Positions 53,550 through 62,867 of a stretch of 64,000 bases of DNA are shown here, one piece after another. Made by a program: the position numbers and the translations under genes. Below the pieces are notes generated by a model that searched no databases, had not been told where the DNA came from, and saw only the letters and a program-made list of their open reading frames with translations. This stretch comes from Salegentibacter salegens (GTDB lineage: Bacteria; Bacteroidota; Bacteroidia; Flavobacteriales; Flavobacteriaceae): contig NZ_LT670848.1 in NCBI RefSeq assembly GCF_900142975.1, positions 2,852,001 through 2,916,000 on the forward strand, read 5' to 3'. Numbering within the stretch: position 1 is the stretch's first letter; each line of letters starts with the position of its first letter.

Positions 53550-53607
53550 AGTAAACAGTGGTCAGTGAGCAGTATTCAGTAAGTATTTTTTGCTGAAAAC
53601 TGTAAAC
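53550..53607. repeat. AGT heptad repeats and inverted copy between atpD and atpC
   Basis: Five 7-nt units in tandem: AGTAAAC, AGTGGTC, AGTGAGC, AGTATTC, AGTAAGT (53550-53584). After a T-run the opposite strand carries related units (the reverse complement of GCTGAAAACTGT is ACAGTTTTCAGC), so the segment can fold back on itself. It fills most of the 78-nt gap between the genes. Confidence 0.6.
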
Positions 53608-53621
53608 ACAAACTAAAAAAT

Positions 53622-53915
53622 ATGTACTTAGAAATAGTAACTCCTGAAGCTGTAGTTTTTAAAGCTGATGTTGATGCGGTAAAAGTTCCCGGTCACGATG
53701 GGGAATTTCAAATGCTGAACAATCACGCGCCTATAGTTTCTACATTGGTTGAAGGTGAAGTTAAAATTCAACTTGCCGCCTCTAATAAGGAATTAGACGA
53801 TGAGCTTTCTGAAGATTTTAGAAAAGACTCTTCAAATAGTAATATTCTTTATTACACTATAAAAGGCGGAGTTTTGGAAATGAAAGATAATAAAGCTATT
53901 ATTTTAGCTGATTAA
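53622..53915 (+). CDS. atpC: F1Fo ATP synthase subunit epsilon
   Basis: 97 residues, the beta-sandwich domain only: MYLEIVTPEAVVFKADVDAVKVPGHDGEFQMLNNHAPIVSTLVEGEV. The C-terminal helical hairpin of longer epsilons is missing, as in many Bacteroidetes. It couples the rotor to F1. A terminator lies 20 nt after the stop. Confidence 0.94.
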   Translation: MYLEIVTPEAVVFKADVDAVKVPGHDGEFQMLNNHAPIVSTLVEGEVKIQLAASNKELDDELSEDFRKDSSNSNILYYTIKGGVLEMKDNKAIILAD

Positions 53916-53935
53916 TCTTAGCAAATTAAATATAT

Positions 53936-53964
53936 AAAAAGCCGGGCAATTGCCCGGCTTTTTT
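53936..53964. terminator. Bidirectional terminator between atpC and the Xre gene
   Basis: AAAAAGCCGGGCAATT and AATTGCCCGGCTTTTT form a perfect palindrome with T-runs on both strands, between two convergent genes. Confidence 0.9.
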
Positions 53965-54169
53965 AGTTTTTGGTGTATCCCAGAATATCTCCCGGCTGGC
54001 AATCTAAAGCCTCGCAAATAGCTTCTAAAGTAGAAAACCTGACTGCTTTTGCCTTGCCTGTTTTTAATATGGAAAGATTCGCTGTGGTAATCCCAATTTT
54101 TTCAGCCAGTTCATTGCTTTTCATCCCACGTTCTTCCAGAATTTTATCCAGGTTTATATTGATTGACAT
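53963..54169 (-). CDS. Small Xre-family DNA-binding protein
   Basis: 68 residues, almost all helix-turn-helix: LDKILEERGMKSNELAEKIGITTANLSILKTGKAKAVRFSTLEAICEALDCQPGDILGY. This is the YozG/Cro-C1 short type that is found next to DUF2975 membrane proteins. Start 2 nt after the DUF2975 stop, so they form one operon and the repressor probably controls it. Confidence 0.92.
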   Translation of the reverse strand: MSININLDKILEERGMKSNELAEKIGITTANLSILKTGKAKAVRFSTLEAICEALDCQPGDILGYTKN

Positions 54170-54171
54170 AA

Positions 54172-54681
54172 CTAAACGGTTAATTCGTTTTCCTCTTTCA
54201 TAATTCTAGCCTGATTAAAGATTTTGGATAGAAATATTAGAAATAAGCCTATGCCTATTACAAACCAAAAATCAAAAAGATCAAAATTTATTTCCATACG
54301 CCCAGCAAATATAGCTTTGAAAACAAAGATGGAGAGAGCATCTACAATGGTTATAAATATAATTAATTGGCCAATTAATTTAAAGCTTGCAATTTGGAGC
54401 TTTGTAAATAAAGGACCGGCCATTAAGTCCTGCATTAATTTTTTAAATAAGTACAGGATAAAGATCCAAACTCCACTTGATAATAATTCATACGCTAAAG
54501 AGGTATAAAGCGCATTTTTAGATTTGATTTCAAATTCTTCAGCATCTCTAAATATTTCCAGGATATCGCCTGGGCTAATAAAGATTGCATAAAGTAAAAA
54601 GCCAAGTAAAAGTATCCAACCTATAATCATTAAATAATAAGCAACACTGAAAATGTTTTTAAGCCATTCTGAAGATTTCAT
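54172..54681 (-). CDS. DUF2975 membrane protein
   Basis: About 169 residues from MKSSEWLKNIFSVAYYLM, with four hydrophobic segments (for example MIIGWILLLGFLLYAIFI and FWFVIGIGLFLIFLSKIF). Pairing with a small Xre regulator is characteristic. Function unknown. The frame is open to 54711, but the -7 box at 54709-54716 overlaps that start, so MKSS at 54681 is used. Confidence 0.87.
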   Translation of the reverse strand: MKSSEWLKNIFSVAYYLMIIGWILLLGFLLYAIFISPGDILEIFRDAEEFEIKSKNALYTSLAYELLSSGVWIFILYLFKKLMQDLMAGPLFTKLQIASFKLIGQLIIFITIVDALSIFVFKAIFAGRMEINFDLFDFWFVIGIGLFLIFLSKIFNQARIMKEENELTV

Positions 54682-54708
54682 TCCTCTACAATTATCGTTT
54701 AACAATAA

Positions 54709-54716
54709 CAAAACTA
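54709..54716 (-). promoter_or_regulatory. -7 box (TAGTTTTG) for the DUF2975-Xre operon
   Basis: TAnnTTTG on the minus strand, 27 nt before the chosen start. It overlaps the longer alternative start. Confidence 0.5.
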
Positions 54717-54894
54717 CATTAAATTATCGAAAAACAATAATTTGATAAATTAAAAAAGATAAATTAATTTCAGCATTTTAAGAAATTTGCTAAGAAACAG
54801 GGTTTTTATAATGATTTAAAATAAGAAGCTATTAAATCCGATTACCGTTGGGGGTTAAACCTTACTTTGGCTGTAAAACTTAAATAATAACTCT

Positions 54895-54902
54895 TATATT
54901 TG
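54895..54902 (+). promoter_or_regulatory. -7 box (TATATTTG) for mrpA
   Basis: TAnnTTTG, 29 nt before mrpA. A GAGAGG Shine-Dalgarno-like site lies just ahead of the ATG, unusual for this window. Confidence 0.55.
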
Positions 54903-54931
54903 CGGGGAACGGACTTTTTGAGAGGAAATAT

Positions 54932-57241
54932 ATGCTAACAGCAATACTTTTAGGTTTTTTATTCGCAATATTCCTGGTTTTCGCAGGAAAGTTCTTCAGG
55001 GGGAAATTAGCCGTTCTTTCCGCACTTATTCCGGCAGGGCTTTTTGCATATTTTGCAAGTTTTATTCCGCAGATAAGTTCCGGGGAAATAATAAGCAAAA
55101 CCTACCAATGGGTTCCTGCTTTTGGGGTAGACCTTAGTTTTAAGCTCGATGGGCTTTCCCTTCTTTTTTCATTGATGATCACCGGGATTGGTTTCCTGGT
55201 ATTCGCATATACCGCATCCTACCTTAGAGGACATAAATATCTTGATCGATTTTACGGATATCTAAGCCTGTTTATGGCAGCCATGCTTGGTTTGGTGCTT
55301 TCAGACAATCTTATCTCGCTTTTTGTTTTTTGGGAATTAACCAGTATAAGTTCATTCTTCTTAATCGGGTTTAATAATACTAATCCTGCTTCAAGAAAAT
55401 CAGCTTTAACCGCTTTAGGAATTACCGGGTTTGGTGGGTTTTTCTTATTAGCTGGAGCTTTGTTGCTGGGTAGTATTACCGGCACTTACAGCATTTCTGA
55501 AATGCTAAGTATGAAAGAAGCTATTGCTGGCAGTGAATATTACATCCTGGCGGTGATCTTTATTTTTGTGGCTGCATTTACCAAGTCGGCTCAATTTCCA
55601 TTTCATTTCTGGTTGCCAGGGGCGATGAAAGCACCAACTCCGGTTTCAACGTATTTGCACTCGGCTACAATGGTGAAAGCAGGAATCTACCTGCTTATGC
55701 GTTTTACGCCTGTGTTGGGTGACCACGAATTCTGGAATACAACATTAATAATTGTGGGGGGAATCACGATGGTTTACTCTGCAATTCACGCTCTCTTTAG
55801 AACCGATCTTAAAGGTGTTTTGGCTTATTCTACTATTTCAGCCCTGGGAATTTTGGTATTCTTAATCGGGTTGGGAACTAAGGCTGCTTTTCTCGCTGCA
55901 GCGGTATTTATAATAGTTCACGCGCTTTATAAAGCTACTTTATTCCTGGTAACAGGAATTATAGATCACCAGGTCGGTACACGGGATGTTACTAAATTAA
56001 GCGGATTACGAAAAATTATGATGCCGGTAGCGATAGCCGGTATTTTAGCGGCGATTTCCAGTGCGGGAATTCCACCATCGGTAGGTTTTCTAGGAAAAGA
56101 GCTCACTTACGAAGCCAGTACACACGCTGAAACCTTTACGATAATTATCGTAATTGCAATTGTATTGACCAAAATATTATTGCTTTGGGCCGGTTTTGTA
56201 GCAGGAATTAAACCTTTTGTAGGGAAACTTCCTGAAGCTCATAAAGATGTAAAAGCCCCCGATTTTTTAATGTGGGCGCCCGCAATTATCCTGGCTGTGT
56301 TAGGAATTGTTTTCGGAATTTTCCCTATGCTTATTGAATCGGCCCTGGTGAAACCTGTTGTTTCAGCATTAGGTGCTGATGCTTCAGAATATCACCTTGC
56401 ATTATGGCACGGTTTCAATACTGTTTTGCTTTTGAGTGCAATTACTATTGCAGTAGGAATTTTGTTGTATTTCTTTTTGAAACCTTCAGCAAAACTGGAA
56501 ACCAGGATTGGAAAACTGGAATTTATTTCCCCAAAAAGCATCCTGGAAAAGGGCACACATTATTTCAGCGTATTTTCAGCATTCTGGACCAATGTTTTTC
56601 AAAATGGATATTTAAGAAATTATGTAACGACCATTGTGTTGTTCCTTGTAGTTTTAGTAGGCTACGTTATGTTTGGAAATCCAAGGGTAATGATAGATCA
56701 TACTCAACTTTCTAAAGTTACCGCTTACGAGTTAGCGGTGGTGATTATACTAATTGCCGGGGTTTTCTATACCGTTTTTACAAAATCCAGACTTGCTGCA
56801 GTTGCCGCAATGGGAGTTGTAGGTTTGGCTATTTGTTTGATTTTTGTTTTCTACAGTGCACCAGATTTGGCGATGACGCAATTCTCTATTGATACCTTAA
56901 CAGTTATACTGTTTGTATTGGTACTTTACAGATTGCCAAAATATCTTACACTTTCAGATTATAAAATGCGGATTAGGGACGGGATCCTTTCCCTGGCCTT
57001 AGGAACGGTAATATGTTTACTTGCTTTGCAAGTACTTGCTGAACCTACCAATAGTGAAATTGGTGATTTTTATGCGAAAAACGCCTATATATTAGCTAAG
57101 GGGAAAAATGTTGTAAATGTTATCCTGGTAGATTTTAGAGGAACTGATACGTTAATGGAGATTGCGGTATTATCTATCTCAGCCATTGGAGTTTTTGGAT
57201 TACTAAAATTGAGATTAAAAAGCACAGACAGGTCGCAATAA
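54932..57241 (+). CDS. mrpA: Mrp Na+/H+ antiporter subunit A
   Basis: 769 residues, about 20 transmembrane helices. The proton-channel part resembles NuoL: LRGHKYLDRFYGYLSLFMAAMLGLVLSDNLISLFVFWELTSISSFFLIGF and TKSAQFPFHFWLPGAMKAPTPVSTYLHSATMVKAGIYLLMR. A C-terminal part with TQFSIDTLTVILFVLVLYRLPKY is the DUF4040-type extension, and VNVILVDFRGTDTLMEIAVLSISAIGVFGLL the MrpB-like end. It exports Na+ in exchange for H+ as a complex with MrpB-G. First of seven genes. Confidence 0.95.
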   Translation: MLTAILLGFLFAIFLVFAGKFFRGKLAVLSALIPAGLFAYFASFIPQISSGEIISKTYQWVPAFGVDLSFKLDGLSLLFSLMITGIGFLVFAYTASYLRGHKYLDRFYGYLSLFMAAMLGLVLSDNLISLFVFWELTSISSFFLIGFNNTNPASRKSALTALGITGFGGFFLLAGALLLGSITGTYSISEMLSMKEAIAGSEYYILAVIFIFVAAFTKSAQFPFHFWLPGAMKAPTPVSTYLHSATMVKAGIYLLMRFTPVLGDHEFWNTTLIIVGGITMVYSAIHALFRTDLKGVLAYSTISALGILVFLIGLGTKAAFLAAAVFIIVHALYKATLFLVTGIIDHQVGTRDVTKLSGLRKIMMPVAIAGILAAISSAGIPPSVGFLGKELTYEASTHAETFTIIIVIAIVLTKILLLWAGFVAGIKPFVGKLPEAHKDVKAPDFLMWAPAIILAVLGIVFGIFPMLIESALVKPVVSALGADASEYHLALWHGFNTVLLLSAITIAVGILLYFFLKPSAKLETRIGKLEFISPKSILEKGTHYFSVFSAFWTNVFQNGYLRNYVTTIVLFLVVLVGYVMFGNPRVMIDHTQLSKVTAYELAVVIILIAGVFYTVFTKSRLAAVAAMGVVGLAICLIFVFYSAPDLAMTQFSIDTLTVILFVLVLYRLPKYLTLSDYKMRIRDGILSLALGTVICLLALQVLAEPTNSEIGDFYAKNAYILAKGKNVVNVILVDFRGTDTLMEIAVLSISAIGVFGLLKLRLKSTDRSQ

Positions 57242-57291
57242 AAAAACATTAGAGTCGGGGTAAAAATCCGGCTTTTAAAAAATTAATATAA

Positions 57292-57705
57292 ATGAAAACC
57301 TTAATATTAAGAACAGCTTCCGATTATCTTTTGCCACTATTACTGGTGTTTTCTGTTTTTATCTTATTGCGTGGGCATTATTTGCCCGGCGGTGGTTTTG
57401 TTGGCGGACTTATAGCTGCAATTGCTTTTGTTTTGCACGCTTTTGCTAACGGGCTGGATAATACAAAAGGACTTTTAAGATTTCATCCCGGGTTTTTAAT
57501 GCCTGTTGGTTTAGGGCTTGCTTTTTTAAGCGGTTTGGCACCGGTAATTGGTTTAGACGATCCTTTTATGACGGGTCTTTGGTTTCCAGAACCCTTCCCG
57601 GTTATTGGGAATGTAGGCTCAGCTTTATTTTTTGATATTGGGGTCTACCTGGTGGTAATTGGGGTCACCCTGACAATAATATTTACAATTTCAGAATCAG
57701 CTTAA
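57292..57705 (+). CDS. mrpB: Mrp antiporter subunit B
   Basis: 137 residues, MnhB-type with four helices: [50 protein letters not shown] is the family core. It lies 50 nt after mrpA, a gap with a 6-bp hairpin (57253-57273) and T4 that may reduce readthrough. Part of the seven-subunit Na+/H+ antiporter. Confidence 0.94.
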   Translation: MKTLILRTASDYLLPLLLVFSVFILLRGHYLPGGGFVGGLIAAIAFVLHAFANGLDNTKGLLRFHPGFLMPVGLGLAFLSGLAPVIGLDDPFMTGLWFPEPFPVIGNVGSALFFDIGVYLVVIGVTLTIIFTISESA

Positions 57706-57708
57706 TTT

Positions 57709-58062
57709 ATGGAAATTCTTTTAGCGATAATTATAGGGGTTCTGTATGCCGCAGGTATTTATATGATTCTGCGTAGGAGTTTGGTAAAACTCATTATAGG
57801 AATTATTCTTTTAGGGAATGGGGCCAACCTTCTTATTTTTCTCCTTGGTAGAATTACAGAAGGTGCACCGCCAATTATTCCCGAAGATTCCAAGATTTTT
57901 TTGGAAGCTTATGCAGATCCTGTTCCGCAGGCATTAATATTAACCGCTATCGTAATTAGTTTCGGTTTACAATCTTTTGCAATTATTCTTGTAAAAAGAG
58001 CACACAAAGTAGTGAAAACCGATGATTTGGACGAAATGAACGCAACAGACGAAGATTCATGA
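57709..58062 (+). CDS. mrpC: Mrp antiporter subunit C
   Basis: 117 residues, NuoK-like: [42 protein letters not shown] and [28 protein letters not shown]. The gene begins 3 nt after mrpB. The end carries a short acidic tail. Confidence 0.94.
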   Translation: MEILLAIIIGVLYAAGIYMILRRSLVKLIIGIILLGNGANLLIFLLGRITEGAPPIIPEDSKIFLEAYADPVPQALILTAIVISFGLQSFAIILVKRAHKVVKTDDLDEMNATDEDS

Positions 58063-59579
58063 CACCACAATTAATATTATATCCTTTACTGCTGCAAATG
58101 CTATTGGCGATCCTGCTTATGTTTTTTTGGAGGAAAATCAATGCACAGCGAATAATTAGTATGGTAGGAAGCCTTGTGCACCTTGCCGTAAGTATTGGCG
58201 TTTTTGCATTTATCTGGAATAACGGTACCCAAACGGTGCAGGCCGGGAATTGGGAAGCTCCTTTTGGAATTACTTTTATTGCTGATACTTTTTCTGCAAC
58301 TATGGTTCTACTAACCTCTATTGCCGGTTTGGCTGTTTCTATATTTTCATCGGGTTCAGTGATTGGGGATAGGTTGAGATTTGGGTATTTTCCTATTTTC
58401 CATTTCTTACTTTTAGGGCTTACGGGAGCATTTTTAACGGGAGATATCTTTAACCTTTATGTTTGGTTTGAAATTATTATTATTAGTTCGTTTGTACTCA
58501 TTACAATTGGTGGGGAGAAGGCGCAGTTAGAAGGTGCTGTAAAATATTTTACGCTCAATTTCCTCGCGTCAATGATCTTTTTAACGGCAATTGCTGTGCT
58601 TTACGGTTTAACCGGAAGCCTTAATATGGCCGATCTTGCCAATAAAGTAGCCGCTGTAGAAAACCGGGCTCTTGTAGAGATTACCGCTATTTTATTTCTA
58701 ATTGGCTTTGGAATTAAATCGGCTATTTTTCCTTTATATTTTTGGTTGCCGGCTTCATATCATACCCCGCCTTCAGCTGTCTCAGCTATTTTTGGAGGTT
58801 TACTAACTAAAGTTGGGGTATATGCCTTAATTAGGGTCTTTACTTTAATTTTTGTAGATGATGTTTTCCTGGATCAAATTCTATTGGTACTGGCCATTTT
58901 CACCCTGTTTAGCGGTGCATTGGGTGCGTTGGTTCAAAATAATATTAGGAAAGTATTTTCTTATTTAATCATTTGCCATATTGGTTATATGATTATTGGC
59001 TTGGGAATGTTTACCGAAGTAGCTATTGCAGGTACAATTTTCTACCTGGTACACGATATTGTGGTGAAGACCAATTTATTTATGATTAGCGGACTTATTT
59101 ACAGAATAAAAGGTTCTAACAGTATGCGGGCTTTGGGTGGTTTTTATGCTAATTATCCCAAGTTAAGTTTATTGATGTTCATACCGTTGTTTTCTTTAGT
59201 TGGCATACCGCCTTTATCAGGATTTTGGCCTAAAATATCTTTAATTACCGCCAGTTTTGATTCTGGAAGTTATTGGAGCCTGGCCGCAATTATTTTTGCA
59301 AGTTTTATTACCTTGGTAGTAATCGCAAAGCTTTGGGCTGAAGTTTTCTGGAAAGATGCACAGGAAATCCCTGTTAGACCAAAATTTAGGTATTTTCATG
59401 CAATTAAAAATATAAAGAGAGTTCAGATACTGGTACCTATAGTTTTTTTAAGTCTGGTATCCTTATATATAGGTTTTGGAGCAGAGCATATTCAAACGCT
59501 TTCTGCTAGAATTGCATCAGAATTAATGGATAACCAGCAGTATATTGACGCAGTACTTAATACACAAACACCCGAATAA
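58059..59579 (+). CDS. mrpD: Mrp antiporter subunit D
   Basis: 506 residues, NuoN/NuoM-like proton-channel subunit with about 14 helices: [70 protein letters not shown]. It overlaps mrpC by 4 nt and mrpE by 1 nt, so the operon is tightly coupled. Confidence 0.95.
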   Translation: MTPQLILYPLLLQMLLAILLMFFWRKINAQRIISMVGSLVHLAVSIGVFAFIWNNGTQTVQAGNWEAPFGITFIADTFSATMVLLTSIAGLAVSIFSSGSVIGDRLRFGYFPIFHFLLLGLTGAFLTGDIFNLYVWFEIIIISSFVLITIGGEKAQLEGAVKYFTLNFLASMIFLTAIAVLYGLTGSLNMADLANKVAAVENRALVEITAILFLIGFGIKSAIFPLYFWLPASYHTPPSAVSAIFGGLLTKVGVYALIRVFTLIFVDDVFLDQILLVLAIFTLFSGALGALVQNNIRKVFSYLIICHIGYMIIGLGMFTEVAIAGTIFYLVHDIVVKTNLFMISGLIYRIKGSNSMRALGGFYANYPKLSLLMFIPLFSLVGIPPLSGFWPKISLITASFDSGSYWSLAAIIFASFITLVVIAKLWAEVFWKDAQEIPVRPKFRYFHAIKNIKRVQILVPIVFLSLVSLYIGFGAEHIQTLSARIASELMDNQQYIDAVLNTQTPE

Positions 59580-60055
59580 TGAAGAGCAGGTTTGTATCTA
59601 ATTTATTACTCACCTTTGTATGGGTAGCCCTTACCGGAGATTTTAGTTTCCAAAATTATCTATTTGGATTCGTCCTTAATTTCTTTATTCTATGGGTAAT
59701 TACCAGGGGTAATAGTGATGCCCGCTATTTTACTATTATTCCTAAATTGATAGCCTTCTTTTTCTTTTTTCTTTGGGAATTATTTAAAGCAAACCTACAG
59801 GTTGCTTATGAAGTTGTGACCCCAAAATTTGGAATGAAACCAGGAATTGTAAAAGTACCGCTTACCATACAAAGCAACATTGGAATTACATTTTTGGCAA
59901 ATATGATTTCGCTTACACCGGGAACCCTTAGCCTGGATGTCTCTAACGACAAAAAAGTACTGTATGTTCATGCGATGTATGTAACCGATAAAGAAGAATT
60001 TATCAATAGTATTAAAAACGGATTTGAAAAACGTATTTTGGAAATATTGAGATGA
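59579..60055 (+). CDS. mrpE: Mrp antiporter subunit E
   Basis: 158 residues: LTFVWVALTGDFSFQNYLFGFVLNFFILWVIT, then VPLTIQSNIGITFLANMISLTPGTLSLDVSNDKKVLYVHAM. This is the MnhE family pattern. It overlaps mrpD by 1 nt and mrpF by 4 nt. Confidence 0.94.
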   Translation: MKSRFVSNLLLTFVWVALTGDFSFQNYLFGFVLNFFILWVITRGNSDARYFTIIPKLIAFFFFFLWELFKANLQVAYEVVTPKFGMKPGIVKVPLTIQSNIGITFLANMISLTPGTLSLDVSNDKKVLYVHAMYVTDKEEFINSIKNGFEKRILEILR

Positions 60056-60327
60056 CGCTAACAGATTATTTATATTATATTATTCTACCAATTCTGGCCT
60101 TTTCGGTACTTCTTATCGTGTACCGCTTTATAAAGGGACCCAGTATTGCCGATAAAATTATTGCGCTAGATGTACTTATAACTACCGGTATTGGTATTAT
60201 TGGAGTCTACAGTATTATACACGGAAGATCTACATTTTTAGATACTGCAATGATTCTGGCCTTAATTGCCTTTTTAAGTACCGTAGCTTTCTCATATTAC
60301 CTTGAAAAAAGAAATAGAAAGAAATGA
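60052..60327 (+). CDS. mrpF: Mrp antiporter subunit F
   Basis: 91 residues, three helices: VLLIVYRFIKGPSIADKIIALDVLITTGIGIIGVYSI, the MnhF/PhaF signature, then FLDTAMILALIAFLSTVAFSYYLEKR. It overlaps mrpE and mrpG by 4 nt each. Confidence 0.94.
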   Translation: MTLTDYLYYIILPILAFSVLLIVYRFIKGPSIADKIIALDVLITTGIGIIGVYSIIHGRSTFLDTAMILALIAFLSTVAFSYYLEKRNRKK

Positions 60328-60737
60328 GTTCAATAATTATAGTAATATTAGTCACTTTAGGAACTTTGTTCGTGTTGCTGTCGGCAATCGGACTTGTAAG
60401 AATGCCCGATACTTATATGAGGATTTCGGTAAACACCAAAGCGGCAACGCTTGGGGTGGGCTTAATTTTAGTGGGAACAGCCGTTTTCTTTAACGATCTT
60501 TCTACAACCTCACGCGCGCTCGTAATTATTCTTTTTGTTTTTCTAACCGCTCCCGTAAGTGCACATTTAATTGGGAGAGCTTCATATTTTATGGGTGTAA
60601 AACTCTGGAAGGGTTCTGTTGTAGATGATCTTAGAGGGAAATACCAGAAAAATTCCCACGTGTTAAAAAGTGAAATAGACGATACTCCCGGGGATAATGT
60701 AGATCATTCCAGAAGCGATGATGATATTGTAAAGTAA
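60324..60737 (+). CDS. mrpG: Mrp antiporter subunit G
   Basis: 137 residues, three helices with the MnhG pattern: LGTLFVLLSAIGLVRMPDTYMRISVNTKAATLGVGLILVG and LTAPVSAHLIGRASYFMGVKLW. A hydrophilic C-terminal tail of about 45 residues is longer than usual. Last gene; it ends 4 nt from the convergent MgtC-like gene. Confidence 0.93.
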   Translation: MSSIIIVILVTLGTLFVLLSAIGLVRMPDTYMRISVNTKAATLGVGLILVGTAVFFNDLSTTSRALVIILFVFLTAPVSAHLIGRASYFMGVKLWKGSVVDDLRGKYQKNSHVLKSEIDDTPGDNVDHSRSDDDIVK

Positions 60738-60741
60738 TTTT

Positions 60742-61185
60742 TCAGTCTTTATTATCTTCTTGTTTTCTTTTTCCTCTTATCAGCTTTTTTTCCAGAAACC
60801 CAAAAAGGAGATTTATAACAACAATTATTATACAAATTATAAGTAGCTCGGCATACATTTGCAAAGCAGCGAGACCGCCCGCCGCGGCACTGCACCAAAT
60901 GGTTGCAGCAGTGGTTAAACCTTTTACATTTTTCCCGTGTTGAAGAATGGTTCCCGCACCAATAAAACCAATTCCGGTGACCACCTGGCCAATAACCCTG
61001 GTAATATCTACAAAATCTTCTCCCTGAAATTGCAGCGAAAGTAAAATAAATACACAGGCTCCTAACGCCACAAGTGCGTTAGTTTTTAAACCCGCACTTT
61101 TCCCTGTAAATTCCCTTTCTATACCTATAAAAAGTCCGGCAACGGCGGCTAAACCAATACTAAGACTAAATTCTGCAAGTTCCAT
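60742..61185 (-). CDS. MgtC/SapB family membrane protein
   Basis: 147 residues with four helices: LSIGLAAVAGLFIGIEREFTGKSAGLKTNALVALGACVFILLS and GFIGAGTILQHGKNVKGLTTAATIWCSAAAGGLAAL. Only the membrane domain is present, with no C-terminal ACT-like part as in true MgtC. The family is linked to Mg2+ limitation and virulence in other groups, but its job here is not known. It is divergent from bioF. Confidence 0.92.
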   Translation of the reverse strand: MELAEFSLSIGLAAVAGLFIGIEREFTGKSAGLKTNALVALGACVFILLSLQFQGEDFVDITRVIGQVVTGIGFIGAGTILQHGKNVKGLTTAATIWCSAAAGGLAALQMYAELLIICIIIVVINLLFGFLEKKLIRGKRKQEDNKD

Positions 61186-61207
61186 ATATTTTGCCTGGTT
61201 AAAGTTG

Positions 61208-61215
61208 TAATTTTG
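61208..61215 (+). promoter_or_regulatory. -7 box (TAATTTTG) 4 nt before bioF
   Basis: TAnnTTTG ends 4 nt before the bioF ATG at 61220, suggesting a leaderless or near-leaderless mRNA. Confidence 0.4.
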
Positions 61216-61219
61216 AGCT

Positions 61220-62365
61220 ATGCAATTACCTTTAAAATTAGCGAAAAGTTTAGAGAAGAGAAAAGAAGAAAATTCCTTACGTAGTTTGAAGCAAACTTCT
61301 CAATTAATAGATTTTTCGTCAAACGATTATTTAGGATTTGCTTCTTCTTTAGAAATTTATAAAAAAGCCCATCTAATATTAAAGGAAAATGACTTATTAC
61401 ACAATGGCGCCACCGGTTCCAGGTTGCTTTCAGGAAACCATAAAATTTATGATTTAACCGAAAATTTCCTGGCCAAATTTCATCAAACTGAAGCCGCGCT
61501 TATTTACAATTCTGGGTACGATGCTAATATTGGCTTTTTCAGTTCAGTCCCTAAACGTGGGGATGTTATATTTTATGATGAACTTGCCCACGCTTCTATA
61601 AGAGATGGCATTGCAATGAGTCACGCTAAAGTTTATAAATTCAGGCATAATAGTATAGAAAATCTCAAAACTAGACTGAATAAACTTTCACAACCTGTAG
61701 ATTCCGAAATTTATATCGTAACCGAATCTGTCTTTTCTATGGATGGCGATATGGCTCCGCTTAAAGCATTAGCAGAACTTTCAGAAGAATTTGGAGCTTT
61801 TTTAATTATAGATGAAGCTCACGCTACAGGAATTTTTGGCGAAAAAGGAAAAGGTTTAATTCAGGAGTTCGGAATTCAAGATAAAATTTTCGCTTGTTTA
61901 AATACCTTCGGAAAGGCGCCCGGGTGCCACGGCGCGGTTATTTTAGGAAGTAAAAGTTTAAAAGATTACCTGGTAAATTTTTCCCGAAGTTTTATTTATA
62001 CAACTGCGCTACCACCACATTCCGTAGCTACTATTTTAGCAGTTTACCAGAATTTTGAAAAGGGAATTTCTGAAATTCAGCAACTAAAAAATAATATTCA
62101 TTTTTTCAGGAATAAAATTGAGGAATTAGAGGTTAAAGAACATTTTATTCCGAGTAATTCAGCAATTCAAAGTTGTATAATTCCGGGGAATGAAAAAGTG
62201 AAAAACATAGCAGAAATTTTGAAACAAGAAGGTTTTGAAATAAAACCAATTCTTTCACCTACAGTGCCAAAAGGTAGTGAACGATTAAGGTTTTGCCTGC
62301 ATTCCTTTAATTCTGAAGAAGAAATAAATAGGGTGTTAAAAATACTCGCTAAATTACTGGCATAA
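61220..62365 (+). CDS. bioF: 8-amino-7-oxononanoate synthase
   Basis: PLP enzyme that condenses pimeloyl-ACP/CoA with alanine, the first committed step of biotin synthesis. 381 residues of the alpha-oxoamine synthase family: LIDFSSNDYLGFASS, NGATGSRLLSGNHKIYDLTE, LIIDEAHATGIFGEKGKGL, and the PLP lysine in LNTFGKAPGCHGAVILG (about residue 235). bioD and bioA follow, which supports BioF over Kbl. bioB is not in the window. Confidence 0.93.
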   Translation: MQLPLKLAKSLEKRKEENSLRSLKQTSQLIDFSSNDYLGFASSLEIYKKAHLILKENDLLHNGATGSRLLSGNHKIYDLTENFLAKFHQTEAALIYNSGYDANIGFFSSVPKRGDVIFYDELAHASIRDGIAMSHAKVYKFRHNSIENLKTRLNKLSQPVDSEIYIVTESVFSMDGDMAPLKALAELSEEFGAFLIIDEAHATGIFGEKGKGLIQEFGIQDKIFACLNTFGKAPGCHGAVILGSKSLKDYLVNFSRSFIYTTALPPHSVATILAVYQNFEKGISEIQQLKNNIHFFRNKIEELEVKEHFIPSNSAIQSCIIPGNEKVKNIAEILKQEGFEIKPILSPTVPKGSERLRFCLHSFNSEEEINRVLKILAKLLA

Positions 62366-62456
62366 AACCGGCGTGATGCTGGACCTAAAAATTGGCTGTA
62401 AAGGATTAGGTATAAGACAGTGATTAATTCCAGGTATGGAATAAAAATATAAGCAC

Positions 62457-62867
62457 ATGAATACTTTTGTAAATATTGCCAGATTTCAATATTCTTCTGA
62501 AGCGCAAATTGTAAAAGGGAAATTACAATCTGAAGGCATCGAGGTATTTCTGGCAGATCAGGTACTTATTGATACCGATCCTTTGGTTAGCCAGGCAATT
62601 GGAGGCATTAAACTAAACGTATATGCTGACGATGAGGGACGGGCCCGGGCAATTTTAAGTGAAATTCATGATTATTCCCTCGATGACGAAGGTGAAAGAC
62701 TGATTTGTCCTAATTGCGATAGTAGCCGCGTAAAAGTTTATACTCATATTAAAGATGTCCGTTCTTTCTTTGCTTTTCTATTTTCATTTCTCACCTTCGC
62801 CCTGCCAATTCACTACAAGTACGATTATCATTGTGAAAACTGTGAAGAAAAATTTATTTTAAAATGA
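62457..62867 (+). CDS. DUF2007 protein with zinc ribbon
   Basis: 136 residues. The DUF2007 domain (FVNIARFQYSSEAQIVKGKLQSEGIEVFLADQVLIDTDPLVSQAIGGIKLNVY, then DEGRARAIL) is followed by two CxxC pairs (LICPNCDSSRVKVY and CENCEEKFILK), a zinc ribbon, with a hydrophobic stretch between them (FAFLFSFLTFALPI). DUF2007 is named a putative signal-transducing domain; no function is proven. It sits between bioF and bioD, and its stop overlaps the bioD start (ATGA). Confidence 0.88.
   Translation: MNTFVNIARFQYSSEAQIVKGKLQSEGIEVFLADQVLIDTDPLVSQAIGGIKLNVYADDEGRARAILSEIHDYSLDDEGERLICPNCDSSRVKVYTHIKDVRSFFAFLFSFLTFALPIHYKYDYHCENCEEKFILK

Noticed and set aside
61186..61219. BirA-type biotin operator before bioF
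   Set aside because: No long inverted repeat of the BirA type is visible in the 34-nt divergent gap.
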